Shown here in pieces: positions 10,033 to 20,031 of a stretch of 30,813 bases of DNA (positions within the stretch are counted from its first letter, which is position 1; each line of letters starts with the position of its first letter). The stretch lies in NCBI RefSeq assembly GCF_000006405.1, contig NW_003213081.1, positions 266,119-296,931 on the forward strand, given 5' to 3'. A model generated the notes under the pieces. It was not told where the DNA came from. It worked only from the letters and a program-made list of their open reading frames with translations, and made no database searches. A program made the translations under genes and the position numbers. This stretch comes from Perkinsus marinus ATCC 50983. Its lineage: Eukaryota; Perkinsozoa; Perkinsida; Perkinsidae.

Positions 10033-10974
10033 TTGCTCTTGTCTAATGTGTCCAACGAAGTCATTCAAAGAATGACTAATCGTGTTGCCGAGGCTGACCG
10101 AGAGGCTTTCAAGCCTTATGCTCTCACCTTGGCGGATCGGGCTAAAGCCGCTCAGTCGGCGAAACGCCGTAAGGCTGAGTCTGAACGAGAGAAAGAAGAT
10201 TTCGAGAAGTTCAACAACAACATACAAGCAAGGTTTGGTCCTGACATCAAAGTACCAGCGACCCTTGTCCCCCCTTATCGACTACTCAACCGTTTGGCAT
10301 CTTCTCCGTATGATCATATCGCAGCACCCGAGTTTTTGGCGAGCGCGGCTTCTACCGAGAGGAGAGGCATTCAGCAAGCCGAAGACGTGAATACTGGTAA
10401 GACTGTTGCCATTCGCACAGGTAAGGCCCGTAAAATTTCGTCTTTGCCGCAGTGGGTTGAGTGCTATTGTAGATGGTGCACAGGAATTTTCATGGTCTGT
10501 GGCAATAAATCAGAAGTCAATTCACTTGCTATGTTCAAGTACCTACTCAAAGTCATACAGCTAGCTGAAAAACGAAACGTTGAAGCTGCTGTCATATACG
10601 ATCACAAGTATCGTGGCTCTCTAATAGGATATCATCAACAAGGCCATACTATTTCCGAGGTTTTGCACAGTGACTTGGATCCTTCCTTGTATATCTCCGC
10701 GCAGTTCGGTGGTCTTGAAGATGTCGATCATTTGTTCGAGAAGGCTCACGATAAAGTTCCCAAGGAGCCATCAAAGGACAACAAAAGGAGCCAGAAGGAT
10801 TCTGACCGTGGAGTTTGCATCTATTACCAGACGGGTGACTGTAACAGAGGAGAACGGTGCCCGTTTGAGCATATCCTACTGAAGAAGACTAAGGTTGGTC
10901 GCTCCTTCTATGACACTGATGAAAAAGCTGAGCCCAGCGCCTCTCGTAAGTCAGAACCTTCCAGAAAAAACTAG
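10033..10974 (+). mobile_element. Gag-like ORF with CCCH zinc finger (young YR element)
   Basis: About 313 residues. N-terminal charged helix (residues 1-75), middle domain (about 125-220, with VECYCRWCTGIFMVCGNKSE and YDHKYRGSLIGYHQQGHT), then a charged linker. The CCCH finger, VCIYYQTGDCNRGERCPFEH (about 259-278, C-x7-C-x5-C-x3-H), is followed by a serine-lysine tail. The frame starts about 55 bp after A1. It probably binds element RNA and forms the particle or RNP. CCCH fingers are typical of cellular mRNA-binding proteins; finding one in both the young and old copies argues it is a functional part of this element's Gag. Confidence 0.7.
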
Positions 10975-11199
10975 TTTCGCCCCTCCAACTTCGTCATGAC
11001 AAAGTCTCTGACGTTGTGGATAATGGGGCAGGAAACTTGACTAATTTACATGTCTCTGAGTTTGTTAATCATGCTGTAAAAGCATTCTCTGATATGGCCA
11101 TCACTCAGTGCCAGAATTTTACTTCCGGTGCAGGCCTTAACTCTCCCAAACCATAGGATTCTGCGGTTCCTATCAACAAAGGTATAACTTCTAATCTCT

Positions 11200-13143
11200 A
11201 TGCAATCCTCACCTCAGCCATCTCCACTGTTGGACTTGACTCGTCTTCTCAAGCTCTGTTCTTCCCAGAACTTCCCAGTGGGGGAAGAGGTAACATTCTA
11301 TCACAAAGTTGATGGTGCTATTAATATTGCGCTGGGACCAACCTGCTCACTACTGGGGGCCAATAGTGCCACCTCGCGGGTTGGTTCGCCACTCAGACCT
11401 TTCCTCATCGCTGCTCTGCTCTCTCTATGCGGAGAAGAATTCGAAGGGGAAGCTGAGATTTTACTACAACAGATTGATGAGGGTTGTTCTCTCGGCCAGA
11501 ACGAACCTATACCATTCTCTGATTGTTGGCCAGAGGCAAAGCCTCGCCGAACAAAGGAAGTCGAGCTTGTGTTAACCAACTATCAATCTGCCGTCACTAA
11601 CCAAAAATTTCTCGAGGAAATCCTTAAAGAAGAGTGTCCGGTGTCCTTGGGTAGAATGGCCTGCCTAGGGAAGGGAGACAACTTTAAAGGAGTCGTCACA
11701 CCTGTGGCCTTGATACCCAAGGCCAGCTGTCCGGATTCCGAAGAGTCAAAGAAAGCTGAGCACTTTAGGGTAGTCGAAGACTATCGACGTAGTCACGTGA
11801 ATCAAAAGGCTCACAAATTCTCTCAAACTGTCTGTCTGCCAAGATATTCGGATATCCAGTTGTTGATCCGGACGCTAATGTCAAGAAGCACCAAGGCAGG
11901 GACTCCATTGAGAGCTTTCACCTTGGATATAAAGAGTGCGTATAGATTGGTCGGTGTTAGCCCCCGAGAAGCCCCTAACTTGAACATACGGTGCGATGGG
12001 AAACTATACAGGCGTAGGCGGCTACCCTTCGGGCACCGCAACTCTCCCTACTGCTTTTCAAGAATTGCAGGAGCTATACATCGTGCGATAATCTCGCTTC
12101 TACAAACATGGTCCTTGTCTCCTTGCTCGGACCTCGTGTCCGGACTATTATACGTGGACGACATGTTATATGTCGGCTCGGAAAGAGCCGACATATACCA
12201 TTTTCGCGGTAGAAAGGATTAAAGAAGATCCAGAGTTCAGATTCTTTTTTTATACCATATGCCATTTTCGCGGCTATGTCCCTAATAGTATTGATTTGGA
12301 GCATGTGTGGTTGTACTCTTGCCTACTCCAAACTGCATTGTGGAGAGAGTGCCAAATTCCTTGGCTTTCAACTTAGTCTCGGCCATGATCGCCCGCAGGC
12401 CTCGATCACTGTTCCTTTCAAAAAAATATCTGAACTGATATCGCTTATCCACAAGTTTCTCTCAAGAGGGAATATTGCAGCCAAAGAGCTGTCAAGTCTA
12501 GCAGGAAAACTGGTCTGGGCATTACAATGCTACCCTCTGTTGAGGCCTTACCTGGGCTCCTCCTTCCAGTCTATCTGCATGATGGAGCGCAAAAAGTTGC
12601 GCCGCGCTAAGCTACCGCGTATGCTTCGTGATGATTTACGTTTCTTGGAGAAATTCTTCCGGGGTACTTCACCACAGAGTCTCTTCTTCGATATCCCCAG
12701 CACTGTGAGTCTCGCTCCAGACTCTTTCCGTCTCGTGGGTTGCGATGCTTCCCTGCAAGCCTTGGCCGGTTTCGCCTTAAGCAATCGATCATGGCGATAC
12801 TGGAGTCTTCCTGTTGCGGTGTCTAATGTTACTATATATACTCTACTCTGACAACCTCCTCTATTGGTCAACAGCGCCCTCGAATTCCCCCATAATTGTA
12901 CAATCTGATAATGATGGCACTGTTAAAATAGTCCGAAGGATGTTCAGCCGCAAGCCACATCTAATGTGGCTCTTGAGGAAAGCAGCTCAGTATCTACCTA
13001 CTTTGATTCCCTATCTATCTGTGCACCACTTAGATGGGAAAGAGAATTTAATTGCCGATCGTCTCTCACGAGGCTTTTCTGATAACTTGCCTAGTGATTG
13101 GTCTCGTATAGAGCCTCCTCTCGCCTGGCTCGGTTTAACTTGA
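11200..13143 (+). mobile_element. Reverse transcriptase-RNase H region (young YR element)
   Basis: RT blocks in order: VVTPVALIPKASCP, HFRVVEDYRRSHVNQKAH, LRAFTLDIKSAYRLVGVSP (first catalytic Asp), LPFGHRNSPYCFSRIAGA, and LLYVDDMLYVGSE (YVDD box). After the thumb/connection (AKFLGFQLSL; SSLAGKLVWALQCYPLLRPY) comes RNase H with FRLVGCDASLQALAGFAL, IIVQSDNDGTVKIVRRM and YLSVHHLDGKENLIADRLSR. The absence of a DDE integrase and the RNase H style match DIRS-superfamily elements. It copies element RNA into DNA. Confidence 0.85.
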
Positions 13144-14175
13144 CTGTGTTCCAATATACTCAAACTCTACTTTCAGGTTTGTTGCGTCGATTCGCTCAAA
13201 ATCGAAGAGCAAAAGTACTCCAATGTGCACGTCCTTCGGGTGGTTTGTTAGCCAATTTCCTCGAAGGAGCTCTGGCACCTACTACGCGGTCTAGTTACAA
13301 GAGCGTCGTTTCAATCTACACAAACTTTCTGTCGCCGGAACCGGCATTCCCTCTCAAACTTGAGCACCTACAGCAGTTTGTGTGTGCCATGACCAATAAA
13401 ACAGGTGGCAGACAAGATTATAAGTTCTCGTCCATCAAGACCTACATTAAAGCACTTCGGTCATGTAATGCCAGCCTCGGCTTCTCCGTAGATCGCCCCG
13501 CTGAACAAGGGCTGAATGCAGCCCTACGGGCCGCGAAGCGGGCTCTAGGTCCTGAAGCCGAAGACAGGAAAACTCCTCTCTCCCTCGAAGAGGTTAAGAG
13601 CTTCAGTAGACTGACATTTGTCCCTGGCTTGAGAGGAGACCTGGAAATCATACAGGTAGCGAGCCTCTGTGCAATTTTCGGTCTTTTCCGCGCACGTGAA
13701 ACGTTGCAGCTGGTCAGAGCAGACATCTCTCTACAAGTTGACATGGTTGTCATCAATTTGAAGAAAAGTAAAACCGATCAAATCGGGCTAGGCCGCAGAA
13801 TCAAAATCGGTTGTGCAGGATGCGCGGACCCTCAAGGGTCCCCCCTCCCCTTCTGTTTTCCCGGACCTCACCTACAACGACTGGCTTGAAGGTATCAAGT
13901 TGATTTTCGGGTTCATAAAAGGCTCTCCGAACTCGGAGCAGTGGGGAACCCACTCGTTGCGGAGGACTGGAGCGTGCCTTCTTTGGCGAGCAGGGTATAA
14001 CGATCTTTTCATAGAACAATATGGGAGATGGACGTCTCACTGTTATAAACGCTATTTGGATAATGTCACCGAGAAGTTCTCTCACCTCTATGCAGCCAGT
14101 ATGTCTACAGAAGGCTCACCTCGTCTAACACAAGGTCCACAATGGTGTTGGGTACCATCAACTATCTCGGCCTAA
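13098..14175 (+). mobile_element. Tyrosine recombinase region (young YR element)
   Basis: N-terminal DNA-binding domain: LANFLEGALAPTTRSSYKSV through IKTYIKALRSCNASLGFS. Catalytic blocks: AIFGLFRARETLQLV (Arg I), LKKSKTDQIGLG (beta-hairpin lysine), GTHSLRRTGACLLWRAG (the H-x-x-R box) and YGRWTSHCYKRYL (late aromatic/His position and the tyrosine nucleophile). All expected catalytic positions are visible. It would join circular element DNA into the genome at short homologies, leaving no target duplication. B1 starts about 100 bp after it. Confidence 0.85.
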
Positions 14176-14276
14176 GCGTGACGCTCAAAGCGTCTGACTG
14201 GGCAAAGCCTTGATGCAAAGCCTGTTGAACCTTCTACCCCGTCGAACTAAAGTTAGTTAGCCCATCACCAGTGTCG

Positions 14277-14547
14277 GAGTGTGTCTGGATCTGCTTTCAG
14301 CCTTACTGATAATCAGTGGCTGTAAGCAGCTCTTCAGTCATAGCCGATTAGCTGCTGTTGCTGTTCGGATCTGGGATCGTTCACAAGGCCCAACCTTTGT
14401 TCATCTCACCCCTAGACCTGAGCAGCTCGGCACCGGCGATGTGTTTTCTACCATTAGCACTCGACGTCGCGTTACTGACCTAAGTAGTCTAACCAAAGCT
14501 GAAATGTTATTGTAGTTAATCAAATAGGGTGAGAATGGGGCACGGTT
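14277..14547 (+). repeat. Split direct repeat B1
   Basis: 271 bp, GAGTGTGTCTGGATC to GGGGCACGGTT, repeated at 14756-15026 with about three substitutions. It contains the palindrome ACTGAT-A-ATCAGT at 14305-14317. Only 3 bp separate it from A2. Confidence 0.95.
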
Positions 14548-14550
14548 CTA

Positions 14551-14737
14551 TTCGAGTTAGCATGCTAATGATGGTAAAACCAGCTAAGTCTCGCACCCTC
14601 CCCGAAGATCAAGTCACAAAGTGACCATATCTTGTGCAACGGGACATGGCTCACACAACACACAATGAGGCTAAGTGAGTCATTCACTGGAAGGTTCAGA
14701 ATCAAAAACTGATTGGTTGCCATTTATTGAATTGATT
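14551..14737 (+). repeat. Split direct repeat A2
   Basis: Second copy of A1, with the same palindrome at 14613-14625. An 18-bp GC-rich spacer (GCCCTTCCCGCCCCGCCC) separates it from B2. Confidence 0.95.
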
Positions 14738-14755
14738 GCCCTTCCCGCCCCGCCC

Positions 14756-15026
14756 GAGTGTGTCTGGATCTGCTTTCAGCCTTACTGATAATCAGTGGCT
14801 GTAAGCAGCTCTTCAGTCATAGCCGATTAGCTGCTGTTGCTGTTCGGATCTGAGATCGTTCACAAGGCCTAACCTTTGTTCATCTCACCCCTAGACCTGA
14901 GCAGCTCGGCACCGGCGATGTGTTTTCTACCATTAGGACTCGACGTCGCGTTACTGACCTAAGTAGTCTAACCAAAGCTGAAATGTTATTGTAGTTAATC
15001 AAATAGGGTGAGAATGGGGCACGGTT
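14756..15026 (+). repeat. Split direct repeat B2
   Basis: Second copy of B1, with the palindrome at 14784-14796. Its last shared base marks the right end of the element; the flank continues TTACTGAATCAG. Confidence 0.95.
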
Positions 15027-15760
15027 TTACTGAATCAGCAAGGGATGTACCAGTAATTGTAGGATAATAGGTGCATCAGTAAACAGCTGCATCAACCTTT
15101 CAATTTCCCAAGTAGCAACGGAAGCAAAATCATGCCACCCTAAGCCCTTAGTAATTTCAAAGCGAAGAGTGTATCTCATAGCTAACAACAAATTGCTATG
15201 CGAACCTATGGGGTCAAAATGCGCATTCACAACATTCGAAATATTCCTACAAACATGGCAAATAGTACGCCCTTCCATCTCTATGACAAATAACGGAGGG
15301 AGAAGCACATCAGATTTCTTAGCACGGAAACGATCATTCGAAAGCCGATCTAATCCTAGTACGTGTGACTCATGTCCCTGTGGTGGCGGAAAAAGTTGAC
15401 GCTTCCGTTCCTGCGAATTGAACCCACGAACTATGCAGGCTCTCAGAAACGCATCGGAGCCGCTCTGAAGACCCACGTAGGAACCAGAGCCAATCACAAC
15501 ACCATCCATGCGAGGTTTCATATATACATACCAAGCAAAATAATGCGCAGATCCCTGAAAATCGCTGATATAGGATATCACATCCTTTACATTGTCAGGC
15601 AACTTATGCCTCGCGAGGGACACAAGCATTCTGAAAGCACCATTCAAACATGCCTTCGAAGGATGAGGACTGCTCATCGACGGACCTCGCAGGCGATACA
15701 CTTCACGTTTCCATACCAGACAGAACCAATAGCGACTGACCGGATGTGAATATACTGAAT
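15027..15760 (-). pseudogene. Unidentified minus-strand open frame cut by the young YR element
   Basis: About 240 codons are open on the minus strand, ending exactly at the right boundary of the YR insertion. Sequence features: a C-x-x-C pair in ICHVCRNISNVVNAHFDP, a basic stretch NSQERKRQLFPPPQGHES, and a hydrophobic C-terminal end TDAPIILQLLVHPLLIQ. I recognise no family. The frame length and the coincidence of its end with the insertion suggest a formerly coding locus, host or older element. The frame at 9549-9790 on the other side has the same orientation. Confidence 0.4.
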
Positions 15761-16640
15761 ATTCCTCTCATACTCATTTTCCAACATGAGCGAAAGCACA
15801 CTCCAAGCCCAGAATTTCTACATAGGGAAAAACACGCCAGGTAAAAATGAACAGAAGAATCCCACGTTAACTGCGACCCAAAGCCGATCGATCTGATAAA
15901 CCTTGACCACTTCCAATGACTCCCTTATAACGTCAACGAGACAGGGTGAAAGGTGAAGACTGGGAGTTGAGGTTCAAGATGGGGAAATGATCGATGATGC
16001 TTGCTACTCGAGAGTATTCATCTGGCGTTAACCGAACGATACCACCAACGGCTTAATAACCCTCAAATACCGGAAAATATGCCGAGAGTAACCCCAACTA
16101 CTCTAGTCGCCGAACGATAGTACGATCCTTCTCGAAACTATGATGCAACGAACAGGTCTTCGTCAGATCATCTCTCGACCGTGCCGAAACCCACGGTATC
16201 CCGTAACTATAATGGAATGCAGCACTCAGTCTTCCGTCAACATTTTAATGCCGAGAAGGAGTCAAGCCAGGAAACAGAGTATGATTCTCGAATCAATCCA
16301 ATCCCTCTGGTGGCGAACCCGCTGGTTGCTCAACGGACACACCTACTCCCGGATCAATCTCACTCAGAATCCCTCCATCCTGGATATCTCCCGGAGGTTA
16401 GGCCCCATACACAGGAGCCGCACCCTCATACATACTCTCTCGGATACTCCGAGAAGGGCAGAAAATATTACTCAACGGGTTATTCCCCAGCGGATACTGG
16501 ATACTGTAAATGGGGTCAGGAGAGCACAACTCCAAGAAAACGTCCGAGTTGAGTAACTGGCTAGACTCCGAGACCCCAGATTGTACAGCATTCGCATCAA
16601 CAGCTTTATGTAGAGTAGCGCACGAGAAGTCCGAATGGTC
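15761..16640. other. No gene recognised
   Basis: Two overlapping plus-strand frames lie at 16140-16556. Both are open over the same interval and rich in P, H, S and R with no domain, so at most one could be real. Nothing else is supported. Confidence 0.4.
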
Positions 16641-17170
16641 TCCGTCAAGACCTGGACTTCTTTTTAAGCTTCTTTCTTGACCTAGGTTTACAATCCTTAT
16701 CGTATCCAGTGCTTCTTTCTCGAGTCGACATCGATTCAGCTATCCTAGTAGGGTTGGATGCATCAACGGGTCTCGCTGGTTTCATGCGGAAGGGCGGAGT
16801 CTGGCACTACTGGTGTCTAAGCCTGGGCGACTTACGCCAGGATGTCAGAACGGCCCTTCTGGAACCAGCCTCCACCAACCCTCACGCACAAGGATATATG
16901 GCATCCGAAATTACTTGCGTCACTTACGACATTGTCCTTACTGGGTCATTGCCAGCTGAAAACTCGAGTTATCGTCCAATGCGGTAATCAAGAAGCGATA
17001 GCAATTTTCCGAAGAGGATATAGTCCAAAGAGTTTCCTCTTCGAATTGTCACCATTAATATGGACCATGCAGCGTACGGCATCTTTCTCAATAACGTGCC
17101 GGTCAGCATGAATTCTAGGGCTCCGATAACTGTATAATTCGAGGGAAACCACCAATTATGCACACATGGC
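16641..17170 (+). mobile_element. YR-retrotransposon RNase H fragment
   Basis: ILVGLDASTGLAGFMRKGG followed by VWHYWCLSLGD matches the RNase H start of the young element (LVGCDASLQALAGFAL, WRYWSLPV). VIVQCGNQEAIAIFRRGYSP then corresponds to IIVQSDNDGTVKIVRRMFS. A third, highly diverged YR retroelement copy is thus represented by this piece only. Broken fossil. Confidence 0.65.
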
Positions 17171-17700
17171 TCAGCTTCGGAATGCGCCCGAACATGTTTT
17201 TCGAGTTCGCTCTAGTGAATTGGACCTTACAGACCTGAGAGAGTCAACATCGCTTGTACGATGTGTTGAATGATGACTTCGGGTTTATTATCAGAATGAA
17301 TGAGGGAATTTTCCTGGTAGAAAACATGCAGAACTCTATGACCTTAGGATCGAGCCAGTTCTTGATGATGCCAAGTTCAATTCGCTGTCATCTTAGTCTT
17401 CATGGCTTCGCATACGCGAATTATCTCTGTCAGAGTGGTATTAGATCAGACCGGGTGTCCAAAAAAACTATTGTCGAATCCAGGAGCTCTCCTAGGAGAG
17501 GCGTGGATAAAAACGCGTTCAATTGAATACGATCAGAAGCGCTCCCACGGTCACTCTGACGGGTGCTCCTAAGCCACGCTCGATAAGGTGAGAATGCTCT
17601 CAGGATTGCGTTTTTCAGGAGAGTTCTCATCACTGTAGGATTCGTACAAGTCGTGGAAGGAGAGCGGCCGTTTCTTTGTTGATGCTCTACAGCTCGACTC
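17171..17700. other. No gene recognised
   Basis: Short frames on both strands overlap each other and lack motifs. It may be the 5' part of the transposon-like ORF that follows. Confidence 0.35.
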
Positions 17701-17704
17701 TGAT

Positions 17705-19283
17705 GTGGTAGCAACTCGTGGTGATGCTTGTTCTGCAGAGTCCCCATGTAAGGTTTGTACAATAGTTGTAGACGAGAAGTCGAACTGCGTGCAAGCGAAG
17801 CATTCTAATGCTCCAAAGGGAAGGCCCTGGGAACAGTCACCTCCTAAGCCTATATGTTCTAAGGGCTGCCAGCCGATTACTGATCATGACGACTCACTAT
17901 GTGGGAGGGTCATGAAGAAGCCTTCTCGAGCTAAGGGAGCTGGAAGGATGTTTGCTGGGAGAATGGATGCTAGAGGCTTCACACAACAACTTGTACAAGA
18001 GCAGCTCCGAGAATCGCTCACGTCCAGTTCTTCTGGTGGTTCCGAGAGCTCTAAGAATCTCCTGCGGACAGGCGTCAAGCTGGATGGTCACCGGTATATC
18101 GGTATCACACCAGCTCGCTATGATGGGAGAGTCGATGCAAAGGTTTGTCTTTCCCCTCTCTAGGTGCTAGAGATTATTGCGGCTTGGACATCTTGGTCTT
18201 GGTGAAGACAGTGCGAGGGAGCTCTGTGCTATACTTGGTCGTCAAGGTATTCGTTTCCCGAATGGCGGTCTGGAGGAGTGCAGGAACGAGAAGTGGGTCG
18301 TATTCGGGCCTTTTTTCCGTTGTGAGTCATTAAGCCTCGAAACTGAACGCCATGAACCTCCCCATTTGACCCCCTTTGGCTTATGTATTGAAATTGTTGC
18401 TCTGCTCAACATCGTGACCGATGGAGATGCTGATTGTATAAATCGTTTGAAGTTCACGGTGAACTGTTCACCTTGCACTGGGGAAGGCCAACCCTGTCGT
18501 ACGTGGAAGCGCCACTCAACCGACTTCCAGAACGGTGAGCACAATGTTGTCACCGAACCATGCGTGAGTTGGCGGGAAACCCCCATGGAAGGGTTGGCTT
18601 TAGCTCCCCTCCATTTGTTGCTTTGAATAACCAACAATGTGTACAAGGAAGTATGCCCTGGTGGCGCCACTGATGCCTTCGCCCTGAAGCAAGAGGATGC
18701 TCTAACCAAGAATGGAATCAGGCGCTCCAAATACTTCAAGGGAGACCTTGAAGGCAATGAGTGCTGAAAGTTCCTAGATGCCGTTGCTGACGGTAGGATA
18801 CCCTTCAAGCAAGGACGCGATACTCGTTCGAAGGTTGAGGCTCTGAGGGCGTTCAAGGTCTTTAAAGATGAATGTTTCGGCCTACGCCGAGGTGCCGGTT
18901 GGGAACGATATCTTCAGCATTTTCGTACTATCTGGGTAGCGAGTGGGCTTACGTGGACCTTGAAGGTCCATATTGTCTGCGACCACATTAAGGACTACCT
19001 GGAGAAGTATGAGTCTATAGCGGATGCGGGAATGGGCCTGTCCTCAGAACAATCGGGCGAACCCCTGCACGCCAGGCTACAGCATGTTTGGGACTTGCGA
19101 TTTAGGGTGAATCCGGACAGTCCTTTACTGGGCGATCGGCTAGTCGATTGTATGGTCGCGTACAACTGGGGGCTTCGCTGGGACGAAGCAAGCAGATTCA
19201 GAGTCTCTGAGGAACAGAGCGATTTCGACTCTAAAGGTCAAGGTCGTGACGATAGCGGTACTCATCCAGGGACACCTCTATGA
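17705..19283 (+). pseudogene. Decayed transposon-like ORF of a multi-copy eukaryotic family
   Basis: Plus-strand coding blocks run through this interval: a cysteine cluster (SPCKVCTIVVDEKSNC), LRLGHLGLGEDSARELCAIL, NCSPCTGEGQPC, EGLALAPLHLLL, KYFKGDLEGNEC, RAFKVFKDECFG, LTWTLKVHIVCDHIKDYLEK and GMGLSSEQSGEPLHARLQ. The order 'LHLLLG..N', 'GN.C..L', 'K.H.V..H...Y' and 'G.GL.SEQ..E..H' recalls uncharacterised repetitive ORFs of many invertebrate genomes that are suspected transposases, with the SEQ..E..H glutamate as a possible catalytic acid. The family assignment is from memory and not to a named superfamily. The frame is interrupted at least twice, so it is dead. Confidence 0.5.
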
Positions 19284-19334
19284 AAGGTTTTTGGAACGAT
19301 TTGAAGTACTATCTTCCCCAGTTTTTTTGTGAAA

Positions 19335-19560
19335 TCATTCGCTCTTGTAGGATGGAGTCTCAAAGAGTTGTGTGGTAATTAATAAAGGGTAAAGTGGACT
19401 TCTGATGAAATGACGACCCTGGGATTCGAATCCGCGCCCACTACTTCGCAGGGTAAATTTGCGCAGAAATTCACGGGGTGATATTTTTCGATCCTGATGT
19501 CTAGAAACAGCATAGAGACACATCAAATTGCTCAAGAGACTATCGGCAACGAACCTGCGA
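19335..19560. repeat. Possible tRNA-derived short repeat
   Basis: A pol III B-box-like GGATTCGAATCC at 19423-19434 is a perfect palindrome, so strand is uncertain. It lies in a unit-like block near the boundary between mobile-element DNA and the host gene array. A-box and ends are not clear. Confidence 0.3.
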
Positions 19561-19717
19561 GGTCAAATTTTGGGTGCATTCAATCCCACCTCAGCCCCAC
19601 TTACGGCCAGCCGTGACCTGTCATGATGTCATACACAATTCAATAAATGTTGTAAGTAACGGGATGAATACTGTAGTAGCACTACTACTGCTGCTGTTGC
19701 TGCAAGGGGCTGGCTAC

Positions 19718-19977
19718 TCATCGAGCATCGAATATCATCACACGGCGTTGACGCTTCTTGTAGAGGATACGATGCCCACATCGATTGCACTTGATAGCAT
19801 CCTGATAGGATAATGATAGAGCTATTACATCCACAATAGTACTACTGCCATTAGCTTCAACTCCTGCTCATTTCCACAGTTACCGCAAACATAGAGCACT
19901 TGATTTGGCAGACTCTGATTATTCTCCAGGCTTACCGCTGTCGCAGGAGGTTGTTGTTGTTGCTTTGCTAAGGACAT
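19718..19977 (-). CDS. RPB12: DNA-directed RNA polymerase subunit RPB12 (ABC10-alpha, POLR2K)
   Basis: Small zinc-binding subunit shared by RNA polymerases I, II and III, part of the enzyme core in the nucleus. Two exons, 19846-19977 and 19718-19801, flank a 44-bp GT-AG intron in phase 0, giving 71 residues. The C-terminal half is diagnostic: YVCGNCGNEQELK, then IKCNRCGHRILYKKRQ and RVMIFDAR. The zinc ligands form two C-x2-C pairs and the basic KKR plus FDAR ending are as in human POLR2K (58 aa). The N-terminus is longer and glutamine-rich (KQQQQPPATA), which is family-variable. It is the last gene of the minus-strand array and starts about 55 bp after the unresolved gene to its right. Easily missed because the intron splits it. 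Confidence 0.95.
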
Positions 19978-20031
19978 AAACCGGCGACCCACTTACTACT
20001 ATCAACAAACCCTTTCCTGAGCACCATCCTC

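Larger units (their letters stand above)
9791..15026 (+). mobile_element. Young YR retrotransposon with split direct repeats (Ngaro/PAT-type layout)
   Basis: About 5.2 kb with Gag-like, RT-RNase H and tyrosine recombinase parts in that order. The ends are A1 (9791-9977), then B1 (14277-14547), A2 (14551-14737) and B2 (14756-15026), the A1-ORFs-B1-A2-B2 arrangement known from Ngaro and PAT elements. A1/A2 differ at 2 of 187 positions and B1/B2 at about 3 of 271, so the copy is recent. It is almost whole, with about three breaks in its frames. It shows no obvious target-site duplication, as expected for tyrosine-recombinase insertion. It interrupts sequence carrying minus-strand open frames on both sides. 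Confidence 0.9.

Noticed and set aside
16140-16556. Two overlapping plus-strand protein genes
   Set aside because: Both frames are open over the same interval, compositionally biased, with no motif or splice support.
19574-19813. Plus-strand ORF with a hydrophobic leucine run
   Set aside because: It is the antisense of the RPB12 second exon and its 3' flank; the leucine run is a CTG/TTG microsatellite.
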